From assembly GCA_000969725.1 (NCBI GenBank), contig JXSR01S017891.1: a stretch of DNA of 20,206 nucleotides; one strand, given 5' to 3'. Source of the DNA: Ophiothrix spiculata. Its lineage: Eukaryota > Echinodermata > Ophiuroidea > Amphilepidida > Ophiotrichidae. The translations under genes and the position numbers were made by a program. Under the pieces are notes generated by a model. The model saw only the letters and a program-made list of their open reading frames with translations. It was not told the DNA's origin and made no database searches. Within the stretch, counting starts at the first letter, position 1; each line of letters opens with the position of its first letter. Positions 8,561 through 17,592 of this stretch are shown here, piece after piece.

Positions 8561-8827
8561 GCCGAACCATAGTCGGGTGCAGGTCGTTTTTCCGACGTGT
8601 CATTTCTCCGAACGGTTTTTATTCCGAACGGTTTTTTCTCCGAACGGTGTTTACTCCGAACGGCCGTTTCTCCGAATGGTTTTTACTCCGAACGTTTTTT
8701 TCTCCGAACGGTTTTTACTCCGAACGGCCGTTTCTCCGAACGGTTTTTACTCCGAAAGGTCGTTTCTCCGAAATTCGGAGAAACGACCTTTCGGAGTTTA
8801 AACCGTTCGGAGAAAAACCATTCGGAT
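8561..8827 (+). repeat. 16-bp-period foldback array, locus 1
   Basis: It starts GCCGAACCATAGTCGG, the same end as the 7980-8258 MITE family, then has 11 units of exactly 16 bp with core TCCGAACGGTTTTTAC or TCCGAACGGCCGTTTC. The array meets a near-perfect palindrome, with 24-bp arms 8749-8772 and 8774-8797 and one spacer base, and continues for about three units in inverted orientation (to TTCGGA at 8826). All three plus frames are open across it because 16 units bases make a 48-nt, 16-residue cycle (for example FLRTVFTPNGRFSE). That explains the 74-124-codon frames at 8548-8922, 8577-8801 and 8597-8833, which I do not call genes. Confidence 0.9.
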
Positions 8828-9009
8828 ATATAATCTTAAGGGAAATATTTTTAACAGTCATGATAATTGCGGAAAACCAAATGAATACGGGGACTCGCAC
8901 CCATAAATACACACTAAATTAAATTGAAGCCTAGGTAGGGAAATTGTGTGGAAAGATCTAAAGAAATAGCCAAAAAATGCGTATATATTTTACCTATTGT
9001 TATTATTAA
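8828..9009. other. Short spacer, no feature
   Basis: AT-rich spacer between the 16-bp array and the next MITE. No signal seen. Confidence 0.4.
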
Positions 9010-9268
9010 AGGCTCTGTCAGACATCACCGTATAGAGCAAAACGTATGAATAACGTATGTTAATTCACATGTTGAACGTGTGCTAAACGGACCACCGCCG
9101 TATGAACAACGAATTAAACGTATACATAACGGACAGACCGTATGGATAACGTATTGAACGTACTTGTAACGAACACATGACGAACAACAATGCATAAAAC
9201 AGAACAATAGTGGAATTAAGTACGTTAGGCGTACGTTTTGCTCTATACGGTGATGTGTGACAGAGTCT
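9010..9268. mobile_element. 259-bp Harbinger-like MITE with 37-bp inverted ends
   Basis: Left end AGGCTCTGTCAGACATCACC, right end on the minus strand AGACTCTGTCACACATCACC, both continuing GTATAGAGCAAAACGTA; only two mismatches in about 37 bp. Flanks are TAA (9007-9009) and TTA (9269-9271), compatible with a TWA-type site but not an exact duplication. The interior repeats CGTATGnATAACG words like those of the 6711-6845 MITE, and both share TGTCACACATCAC in the ends, so they are related. The 60-codon minus frame 9025-9207 is a by-product. Confidence 0.8.
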
Positions 9269-9318
9269 TTAGCCTTTTATTATTTATTGTGTGTACCAGC
9301 TTAATTTGCCAACTAAAC

Positions 9319-10125
9319 TTCGCGCTCGCGCCAACGTGCGCGTTCGGGTGCACAGGGGGAAGTCCGAGGGGTGGGTATTCTCCCTCAGAAGCTGAAAGAT
9401 GTTGATTTTTTGAATTGATTTCAAGGCTTTTTGGTGAATACTTTAAAGTGAATTCTAGACAGATATGAAGATATTTGCACAGGGGGGAGTCTAAGGGGGG
9501 ATGTTCCCCCCTCAGAAGCTGAAAGATGTTTGAATTTTTGAATTGATTTCATGGCATTTTGTGAATACTTTCAAGTGAATTCTAAACAGATATGAAGATA
9601 TTTGCACAGGGAGAGTCTGAAGGGGGATGTTCCCCCCTCAGAAGCTGAACATTTTTGGATTTTTTAATTGATTTCGTGGCATTTTGTGAATACTTTTAAG
9701 AGAATTCTAGACAGATATGAAAATATTTGCACAGGGGGAGTCTGAATGTTCCCCCCTCAGAAGCTGAAAGATTTTGGATTTTTGAATTGATTTCGTGGCA
9801 TTTTGTGAATACTTTCAAGGGAATTCTAGACAGATATGAAGATATTTGCACAGGGGGAGTCTGAATGTTCCCCCCTCAGAAGCTGAAAGATTTTGGATTT
9901 TTGAATTGATTTCGTGGCATTCGGTGAATACTTTCAAGAGAATTCTAAACAGATATGAAGATATTTGCACAGGGGGAGTCTGAATGTTCCCCCCTCAGAA
10001 GCTGAAAGATTTTGGATTTTTGAATTGATTTTGAGGCATTCGGTGAATACTTTCAAGAGAATTGTAGACAGATATGAAGATATTTGCACATGGGGGGGTC
10101 TGAGGGAGTCTTCATTCCACCCCAG
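9319..10125 (+). repeat. 119-127-bp tandem satellite (about 6.3 units)
   Basis: Units begin GCACAGGGGGAGTCTGA at 9350, 9477, 9604, 9729, 9848, 9967 and 10086, giving periods of 127, 127, 125 and then 119, 119, 119. Each unit contains CCCCCCTCAGAAGCTGAAAG, TTTGAATTGATTTC, GTGAATACTTTCAAG and ACAGATATGAAGATATTTGC. The last three full units are nearly identical, indicating recent expansion or homogenisation, and they lack about 8 bp near the G-run. The G-run and the C-run in each unit can pair. A GC-rich leader TTCGCGCTCGCG (9319) precedes the array. No coding frame. Confidence 0.95.
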
Positions 10126-10129
10126 CCGA

Positions 10130-10674
10130 CACTCTAAAAAATGACCGTATTTTTACGGTAGAAAACCAGTATTTTTTAACAGTAAATTCCCGTAAGAAAA
10201 TATTTACGGACGAAATGTAAATTTGACGTCTTTTTACGGGAATTTACCGTAAATATGTGGAAAAAACGGGGAAGTTCCGTTAATTAATAGTAAAAAAGAG
10301 AATTTGACACCACAGAAAATATATATTAAATATAAAATATGTCTGTAGTTATTGTACTAAGGTTGGACATTTTTCACTTGGTAATTATTGTTGGTGTGGC
10401 AATCTGCAAACAGGCTAGGGATGGCTATTTTGACACTAAAAATCATTCGATTTTAAGTTGGTGTCAAAATCCACCTATGTTTTGAAACAGGTAGGAAAGG
10501 TCCATAAAAAATATGATTTAACGGTAAAATACAGTGAAATAAACAACCACATGTAAAAACACAGTAAAATACCGTATACTAATTTACGGCAAAGTTGTAA
10601 ATTTTACGGTAAAGTGTTGGCAACCGAATTGCCAGTGATTTTACCGTAAAATTTACGGGAAATTTCTTAGAGTG
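10130..10674. mobile_element. 545-bp element with inverted ends, rich in ACGGTAA
   Basis: Left end CACTCTAAAAAATGACCGTA and right end (minus strand) CACTCTAAGAAATTTCCCGT are inverted copies. Both continue into TTTTACGGTA-type repeats in both orientations (CCGTAAA, TTTACGG), so the ends fold into a complex palindrome. The central part (about 10270-10500) is plain AT-rich sequence without a frame. Similar CACTCTAA/TTTACGG palindromic MITEs are common in animal genomes (from memory). No clear target duplication was found, so the superfamily is open. Confidence 0.75.
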
Positions 10675-10857
10675 CAGGCCCCATATTCTTTACTTAGTGT
10701 TGTCTCTCCTCATTTTGCCAATTGGTGTTTGGGTCTAAAAATGGTATAAAGTTAATTATGGTATTTGCCAACTCAATAGTTTTTTTTTAAAGCTTACTAA
10801 GTGTTTTATAGCTCCATTTTTTGCTGAATGGTAGGGCCCTAAGCCTACCAGAACTTG
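10675..10857. other. Short spacer, no feature
   Basis: AT-rich DNA between the ACGGTAA-rich element and the 20-bp array. No repeat or coding signal seen. Confidence 0.4.
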
Positions 10858-11172
10858 GATTCCCCGTGAATTTTTACAAATTCACTTTTTACAAATTTCA
10901 AAATACTTTTTACAAATTTTTAAATACTTCTCAGGGAATATACACAATTCACGGGGAATGTAAAATGTCACGGGGAAAGTATAAAAGTATCGGGGAATGT
11001 AAAAAGTCACGGGAAATGTAAAAAGTCATGGGGAATGTATAAAAGTCATGGGGAATGTATAAAAGTATCGGGGAAAGTATAAAAGTATTACGTTATCATT
11101 TTCACAGTGAAAATGATTACGTAATACTTTTCAGAGTGAAAATGATTACGTAATACTATTTGCTTATACTTC
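10858..11172. repeat. 20-bp-period foldback array, locus 1
   Basis: From the left: ATTCCCCGTGAATT (10859-10872), three to four TTTTTACAAATTTCAAAATAC units, then about eight 19-20-bp units of type CGGGGAATGTATAAAAGTAT (10947-11090). It ends in short palindromes TTTTCACAGTGAAAA and GATTACGTAATAC. ATTCCCCGTGAATT pairs perfectly with AATTCACGGGGAAT near 10947-10960. The 66-codon frame at 10821-11021 reflects the repeat and is not called. The right-hand neighbour sequence (11173-11274) is shared, inverted, with locus 2. Confidence 0.85.
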
Positions 11173-11274
11173 ATTAGTGATGTTTATCTCTTTCGGGATT
11201 CAAGGACCGTCAAGGACATAACAGTTCATCTAGCCGGGGGTGACATTCACACTATGCTTGTTGTATTTGTTGTG
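11173..11274 (+). repeat. Flank shared with the second 20-bp array
   Basis: ATTAGTGATGTTTATCTCTTT and GCCGGGGGTGACATTCACA in this stretch recur, inverted, at 17475-17566. Here CAAGGACCGT is tandemly doubled relative to locus 2. It therefore belongs to the mobile or duplicated unit that carries the array. Confidence 0.8.
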
Positions 11275-11790
11275 AAGATACAAATATATGCATGAAGGGA
11301 TTCCGGGTACATGTAGGCCTCAGTGGTCCCGATGTGATGATAGCGTTTTATAGTATTTGTGCTTGTTTATCGAGATTATATTCGCAATTGTTTGATTCGT
11401 GATCGTACGGCTACAATTGAATGTATGAAAAAAATAATAGGAATCAGCGATCAACCATGTTGAGGTGGTGCACGTGGCCGTGCTAATTAAAACCAGTTCG
11501 AGAGATGTACATGGGCTCTTAGGAATTTGAAAATTCCATTGAATAGTAGGCCTACTCATTCTACTTTCCAGGGATGTGTTTCTTTTCACAATTATTATAG
11601 CCCAGTATTTCTGTTTACCCACATTGCTGACACCTCAAAAACGTCAGAAACCTGTACAAGGAGTACAGGAGTTGAATTGGCAAAAGATATAATTTTTAAA
11701 ACTCATTTCCCCCTTTTTAACTAATTAAGATGCAAAATGCCAAGCGCTATTATTCAAGCTATTACGGACGCACTATTTGACTTTCGGGTG
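11275..11790. other. Unassigned DNA
   Basis: Open frames at 11320-11622 (minus, 100 codons) and 11527-11724 (plus, 65 codons) overlap each other. They have no recognised product, low-complexity composition and no splice context I can defend. Nothing else was seen. Confidence 0.4.
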
Positions 11791-12239
11791 GTAGTCAGTT
11801 TTCTTATGTAATTTCGCTGGCTTTTTATGGGGATTAGGAAAACTATAAATTTTCTGAAAGCTTATGGTATACCAAGCATGAAAATCAATGTTGGCATTTT
11901 TTTCAATGTTGGTATGGCGGCCATTTTGAAATTCAAAATGGCTGCCAATTTTCAACTTTTCTTTATCATAACTCATGCATTAATTACTCTAAAAAATTAA
12001 TTCTTCTGGTCCAACTAGTATTTATAATCCCTAGAAGTTCATATGGGATGATTGTACTGTACATCTGACCCCAAATTATGTCACATGTATATTTCAAATT
12101 CAATATGGCTGCCAAAATGGCCGCCAAAGTAGCAGATTTTCATTGAAAATTGACCAAAACAGTCTTTAAAATGGATGATATCATAAATAGTCAAAAGGAA
12201 ATAATATTTAGGGGTGCAAAACGATCATTTGCACCTAAT

Positions 12240-14120
12240 TTTATTGTACGCTTGTATCAATTTCAAAATGGCGCCTGTTTTCATGTGCAGAAATGGGTTA
12301 GAGACAATTTAAAACAGTATCAAAAACACCAGATTATCAAAATAATCGACATAAAATGGCTTTGTTAGTAACAATTGGAACATTTCTTCCCAGATAAGGG
12401 TGTTAGTATGTTCCAAATCCAATATGGAGCCTCTGTTGAGATCAAAAATGGCCGCCAAATTACGATTTGATGTTCAAAATTGGGATAGAGGCACTTTGAA
12501 ACAGTATTAAAAACACAAAATGTTCGCAATAATGGTTGGTAAATGGCTTTGTGGGTTAAGTATGAGTATTTCTTCCAAAATAAGGGTGTCAGCATGTTAC
12601 AAATTCAATATGGAGCCTGTGTTGAGATCCAAAATGGCCGCCAAAATATGTTTTCATGTGCAAAATGGATAAGAGGCAATTCAAAACAGTATCAAAAACA
12701 CCAATTGTTCAAAATAATCGACAGAAAATGGCTTTGTTAGTAACAATGGGAGCATTTCTTCCCAAATAAGGGTGTTAGCTTGTTTCAAATCCAATATGAA
12801 GCCTGTGTTGAGATCCAAAATGGCCGCCAAAACATGATTTTTATGTGCATAATTAGGTTAGAAGCACTTTGAAACATTATCAAAAACACTAAATGTTCAG
12901 AATAACTGTTGGAAAATGACTTTGTGGGTATAAAAATAGGATCATTTCTTTCCAAATAAAGGTGCCAGCATGTTTCAAATTAAATATGGAGCCTGTGCTG
13001 AGATCCAAAATGGCTGCCAAAATATGATTTTTATGTGCAAAATTGGGTTAGAAGCACTTTAAAACAGTATCAAAAACACTAAATGTTCAGAATAATTGTT
13101 GGAAAATGACTTTGTGGGTAACAATAGGATCATTTCTTCCCAAATAAAGGAGCCAGCATGTTTCAAATTAAATATGGAACCTGTGTTGAGATCCAAAATG
13201 GCCGCCAAAATATGATTTTTATGTGCAAAATTGGGTCAGAAGCACTTTGAAACAGTATCAAAACACTAAATGTTCAGAATAGTTGTTGGAAAATGACTTT
13301 GTGGGTAACAATAGGAACATTTCTTCCCAAATAAAGGTGCCAGCATGTTTCAAATTAAATATGGAGTCTGTGTTGAGATCCAAAATGGCTGCCAAAATAT
13401 GATTTTTATGTGCAAAATTGGGTTAGAAGCATTAGAAGAAATGTTCAGAATAATTGTTGGAAAATTACTTTATGGGTAACAATAGGAGCATTTCTTCCCA
13501 AATAAAGGTGCCAGCATGTTTCAAATTAAATTTGGAGCCTGTGTTGAGATCCAAAATGGCCGCAAAAATATGATATATATGTGCAAAATTGGTTAGAAGC
13601 ACTTTGAAACAGTATCAAAACACTAAATGTTCAGAATAGTTGTTGGAAAATGACTTTGTGGGTAACAATAGGAGCATTTCTTCCCAAATAAAGGTGCCAG
13701 ATAAGGGTGTTAGTATGTTTCAAATCTAATATGGAGCCTCAATATAATAGGAGCATTTCTTCCCAAATAAAGGTGCCAGCATGTTTCAAATTAAATATGA
13801 AGCCTGTGTTGAGATCCAAAGTGGCTGCTAAAATATGATTTTTATGTGCAAAATTGGGTTATAAGCACTTTGAAACAGTTTAGAAATGTTGAGAATAATT
13901 GTTGGAAAATGACTTTATGGGTAACAGTTGGAGCATTTCTTCCCAAATAAGTATATTTAAAATCCACATTGGAGCCTGTTGTAAAGTCCAAAATGGTTGC
14001 CAGAATATATTATTTTGTGTAAAAATGGGTCAAAGGTTCTTCGAAACAGTGTCAAAAACACTAAATTTGACTTTGAAAAGGTATCAAAAACACCCAAGTA
14101 CAAAGTGTACAAAACATTCA
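12240..14120 (+). repeat. Left-arm tandem array, about 187-bp units
   Basis: The unit marker GAGATCCAAAATGG occurs at 12438, 12624, 12810, 13000, 13188, 13375, 13546, 13811 and, altered, 13984. Spacings are 186, 186, 190, 188, 187, 171, 265 and 173. The 171 and 265 spacings reflect a small loss near 13430 and a partial internal duplication near 13690-13760. Each unit also has AACAGTATCAAAAACAC, AATGTTCAGAATAATTGTTG, TGGGTAACAATAGGAGC and ATTTCTTCCCAAATAAAGG. The middle units are the most alike, and the outer and central ones are more diverged. Confidence 0.9.
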
Positions 14121-14239
14121 ATGGTAAGTAACTTTGATTAATTTTGTAACAATAGAAACATTTCCTCCTAAAATGTTGATAGCATATATTCAAAATCTAT
14201 TATGCAACCTGTACTGTGAACCAAAATTTTATAACATTA

Positions 14240-15540
14240 TGAATATTGGATTTCAAACGTGCTTACAACCTTTATTGGGTAAAAATGGTACCGTAGTTAC
14301 ACTTAAACATGTCAATGCATGCTTTGGTGTATTTGATATAGTTTTATACTACTTAAACCCATTATTGTTCATAAAAAATGCTCCATACTGGATTTTAAAT
14401 ATGCTTACTCCCTTTTTTGGATGGAATGTTTTTATTGTTACCTCTAATGTTACTTTACATCTATTATTTTAAAATTAGCTGTACTTGATACAGTTTAAAT
14501 CTTAGTTTTACTTATTTTAATGTATGAAGTTGTTTTGGTGGTCATTTACATGAACAGGTCCCATAATATATTACTTTAAATCTGCTTTAAATCATTTTCA
14601 TGCATGAAATTGTATTTTGACGGCCATTTTGAATCTCAATACAGGCTCCATAATGAATAATTATGAAACATGCTTACATCATTATTTTGTAAGAAATGTT
14701 ATTAATAGTACCCTTTAAGCCATTTTCCATTGATCATTCTGAAAAGTCAATTTAAACAATTTTCGTGCAGACAATTGTATTTTGACAGTCATCTTGAAAC
14801 ATGCTTGCACTCTTATCTGTGATGGAATGTTCCTCTGGGCATCCTCAAAGCCATTTTCCATCAATTATTTTGAGCGTTTGGTGTACCGTTTCAAAGTTAC
14901 TTTAACCCATTTTTGTGCCTAAAATCATATTTTGCCGGCATTTTTTGGATCTCAGAACATAGGTCATTTTGAAATTTTATACATGTTAACGCTCTTACTG
15001 TGGAAGAAATTTTCATATTGTTACCCTTAAAGCCATTTCCAACGATTTAATACTTTGAACATAAATTTTGGTGTTTTTGATGCCATTTTAAAGTCACTTT
15101 AACCAATTTTCGTGCATAAAATCGTGCCATTTTGGATCTCCGAAACAGGCTTCACATATTGAATTTGAAACATATTAACACCTTTATGTAGGTTCCTACT
15201 GTTGCTTTTAAAGCCATTGCCCATTGATTATTTGGAACATTTGGTGTCTTTGATACTGGTTTGAAGTTCTTCTAACCAATTTGTGCACATAAACCATATT
15301 TTAGTGGCCATTTAGGATCTCGGAACAGGTGCCATTTTGAATTTAATACAAGCTTACAATACAATTGAGGGGGAAAAATGTTGTTGTGACCCTAATTGTT
15401 ATTTGCTGTTGATTATTTATGATATCAGGCATTTTTATAAGCTTTTTTGTCAATTTTCATGAAAATCGGCTATTTTCACAGTCTTCTTGGTGGCCATTTT
15501 GAATTTGAAATATGAATATTTACCCAATGTTTGGTAATTT
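14240..15540 (-). repeat. Right-arm inverted array, about 185-bp units
   Basis: Read on the minus strand, these units match the left arm: GAGATCC-AAAATGGC appears inverted as GCCATTTT-GGATCTC near 14631, 14948, 15134 and 15315. The last three are spaced 180-186 bp, with one or more units lost before them. The units are clearly more diverged than the left arm, and the arm is about 0.9 kb shorter. Confidence 0.8.
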
Positions 15541-15830
15541 CACTATTTTTTACAGTGTAAGTATGTTAATTGGACTCTATGACCCAAAAAACATATGTTT
15601 AGACACTAAAATAATTTTTCTAGGTGCTTTAGAAGCCAAGATATAGGAAATTATATATTGAAAATTGCGGCCATTTTGAAAATCAAAAATGGCCGCCATA
15701 ACGGTATTTTAAAAAATGCCAACATTGGTTTTTAATATCAGTGATTTTAACTTCAGAAAAATGCAAAAATTAGCAAATCCCCACTAAAAGCCAGCGAACC
15801 ACCCCCTGAGGACATACCAACCCTGACTAC

Positions 15831-15960
15831 ATGGGGAGGCAACTTCTCCCTTTTTTCTTTCTTTTTTTTTTGGAAAACTTCTAGCCACCCCACCCCCAGT
15901 CTAATGATGCACCCCTTATGTAAATTGTTAAAATAAATTGTCATTTCCCATAGTTATGCA
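15831..15960. other. Spacer right of the giant element
   Basis: Contains a pyrimidine tract (CCCTTTTTTCTTTCTTTTTT at about 15849) and CCACCCCACCCCC (15887). The 63-codon minus frame (15753-15944) straddles the element boundary and has no support. Confidence 0.4.
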
Positions 15961-16080
15961 ACAATTTTTTTCGCGCTCCGCGAAAGTTCGACATTTTATA
16001 ACAAATTTAGGTAAAAATGTGGGAGGGGGGGGGGACTCTGAGGGGTAAAAATTTTTTGCTTCCCCCCTTTAATACATTAC
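15961..16080 (+). repeat. Diverged relative of the 9319 satellite unit
   Basis: Same order of motifs as 9319-9395: TTCGCGCTCCGCG, then a run of at least 10 G with GACTCTGAGGGG, then a run of C (CTTCCCCCC). Only one unit is recognisable, so it may represent the ancestral single-copy form of the satellite's source element. Confidence 0.5.
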
Positions 16081-16184
16081 ACAGGCAACTACATGCCATA
16101 ACTATTATAGATATCGGAGCACTAAATTAACAATTAAACATGTTAAAAGTGATAAGTCCCGTGATTAATTGTTTCTCCAATTTA

Positions 16185-16300
16185 TTTTTACCCGAACGAC
16201 CTTTGCTTTCCCCAGACCGAATGTAAACTTTCCCCGACCCCGAGTAAAATTTCCCTGACCCGGTCGACCCCGGTAATATTTTTCCCGGACCCACTGCCCG
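16185..16300 (-). repeat. Degenerate 20-bp minisatellite (CCCCGACC type)
   Basis: About four diverged units of CTTTCCCCGACCCnnnGTAAA. Reversed, they read TTTACnnnGGTCGGGGAAAG, which resembles the CGGGGAAAGTATAAAAGTA units of the 20-bp arrays. They are probably a decayed relative, or an independent array of similar design. Confidence 0.4.
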
Positions 16301-16396
16301 AACCGTACCAAACCCAAAAATAGTTCCAATTCGGAGTTTCGGGTTTTCCCGCAGAGCCTTAATTCGTACAGGGGATCAACTGCTTTACGTAGAGGA

Positions 16397-16507
16397 ATGG
16401 TTAATATGGAAGAGAGGATGAGAAGGGAAAGTGGATTAGTAGGGGAGGGGATGAAGAGGGAAAGGAAGGGAAGGAAAGAAAGTAGAAGGTTGAGGGGAGG
16501 AGGGTTG
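16397..16507 (+). repeat. Purine-rich tract (about 110 bp)
   Basis: Nearly all A and G, with many GGGA, GGAAG and AGGGG words and few pyrimidines. Such mirror-like purine tracts can adopt triplex or G-rich structures; no function is implied. Confidence 0.8.
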
Positions 16508-16629
16508 AAATTTTCAAAAATCGTTTAAATCGAGTGGAATTCACTTTTTTCCGTGTTTTAATCCAAAATATCAATTTTTTGAAAATTATTTTTTGAAAAT
16601 TTGCTCAAGTCATGTACGAAAAAAAAAAA

Positions 16630-16885
16630 TCGCGCCCCGGGCGCCACCTCTAGGGGGACACCAAATCGCCACTACATGAAAAATAATCAGTGGACCAACA
16701 ACAAGGGACTTAGTCAGAAAATTAGGCACTTGTTTTGTAGAAATTACCCATTTTAGCCAACAAAAGAGTAGTTTTTCAAAGCTGTTGGCATTTTTGGGGC
16801 GTACCTTTTCAAGTTGTCCCCCGAGGGCCGGGGCACCAGTTTCATTTCTTGCCCCGGGCGCCAGACACCCTCGCTACGCCGCTGG
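16630..16885 (-). mobile_element. Probable transposon end with CAGCGGCGTAGCGAGGG
   Basis: Read on the minus strand from about 16885, the sequence starts CCAGCGGCGTAGCGAGGG, then GGCGCCCGGGGCAAG. Ends of the form CAGNGGCGTAGCNAGGG are frequent termini of animal DNA transposons (from memory). The word CCCCGGGCGCCA is repeated in direct orientation at 16637 and 16851. No inverted partner of the end was found, so this is a fragment or a single end. Confidence 0.45.
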
Positions 16886-17474
16886 ATTTATGCGATCTGC
16901 TTGCATGTCGGGCCAAATAACAGTTCGGAAGAACGGCTCAATCCAGTAGCCTACTCGATGCAGTAGCCTATTTGATCGAGCCGCCTTGTACAGCTCGAAG
17001 CTGCTCGATTCAGGTGCTTCAAAAGACAAACATTGTGCACGGATTATAGAAAACTTTGACCTCGATAAAAGCACTAAATCAAAAATGTGTTGATTTTTTA
17101 GTTAAGCAGATTTGATATAGTTTCAAATGAACAAAAAAGATAGAAATCGGCTGAAAAATAAGTACGATATGACCAATTCTTGTAAGTTCGTCATTACACA
17201 CTGAAATGGACACTCAACGGTTTACGCACTATCACTGCCATAAAAACCTAGCGTCAGTCAGGTGTAACAAGTTGGTCACCGATATTCACCGTTGTGAACA
17301 TGGAGAATAATATTTTTTAAGTCTGGTAACGGTATTATAATACTTCCATGTTGTGAATGAAATTTCTTGATCGACGCTTCATTAATCAGTATCAATCTGA
17401 TATATTTATGAATATAGAAAAATATAGGAAATTTTATATCAAGTCGGTTTGTTTAGTTCTCTGCGTGTTCAAGA
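16886..17474. other. No gene seen
   Basis: Contains GATGCAGTAGCCTA-type short repeats (about 16945-16975) and an open frame on the minus strand (16874-17074) overlapping the preceding transposon end. The frame at 17357-17539 runs into repeat sequence. None is recognisable. Confidence 0.4.
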
Positions 17475-17566
17475 CCACAATGTACAACAAACATAATGTG
17501 AATGTCACCCCCGGCTGGATTATAATGTTATGTCCTTGAATACCAAAAGAGATAAACATCACTAAT
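17475..17566 (-). repeat. Flank of the second 20-bp array
   Basis: Inverted copy of 11173-11274 (GCCGGGGGTGACATTCACA on the minus strand). The 17567-17600 stretch, GCAAATAACATTACGTAAT, continues the match to 11137-11172. Confidence 0.8.
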
Positions 17567-17592
17567 CATGCCAATTAAGTAAGCAAATAACA

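Larger units (their letters stand above)
11791..15830. mobile_element. Giant (about 4.0 kb) foldback element made of inverted tandem arrays
   Basis: The ends are inverted copies. Left GTAGTCAG then TTTCGCTGGCTTTTTATGGG (11806-11830); the minus strand from 15830 gives GTAGTCAG then TTCGCTGGCTTTTAGTGGGG. Both run on through CAATGTTGGCATTTTTT and ATGGCGGCCATTTT. The left arm (to about 14225) holds about nine tandem units of roughly 187 bp, and the right arm (from about 14250) holds related units inverted, with weaker similarity. The short AAAATGGCCGCC word and its complement mark the units. There is no transposase frame; the frames at 11773-11976, 12150-12368, 12365-12595, 12543-12740, 13899-14193 and 14134-14472 follow the repeat and are not genes. 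The architecture recalls Foldback/TU-type elements known from Drosophila and sea urchin; membership is inference. Confidence 0.85.

Noticed and set aside
8561-8827. CRISPR array
   Set aside because: Units are contiguous 16-bp repeats without unique spacers, in a eukaryotic context, and they reverse direction at a palindrome.
8548-8922. A 124-codon frame and overlapping frames with SPNGFYSERFFLRT-like repeats
   Set aside because: All plus frames are open because a 16-bp unit without stops repeats. There is no start context, no domain and the structure is palindromic.
11320-11724. Overlapping 100- and 65-codon frames on opposite strands
   Set aside because: No motif, no splice or start support, AT-driven composition.
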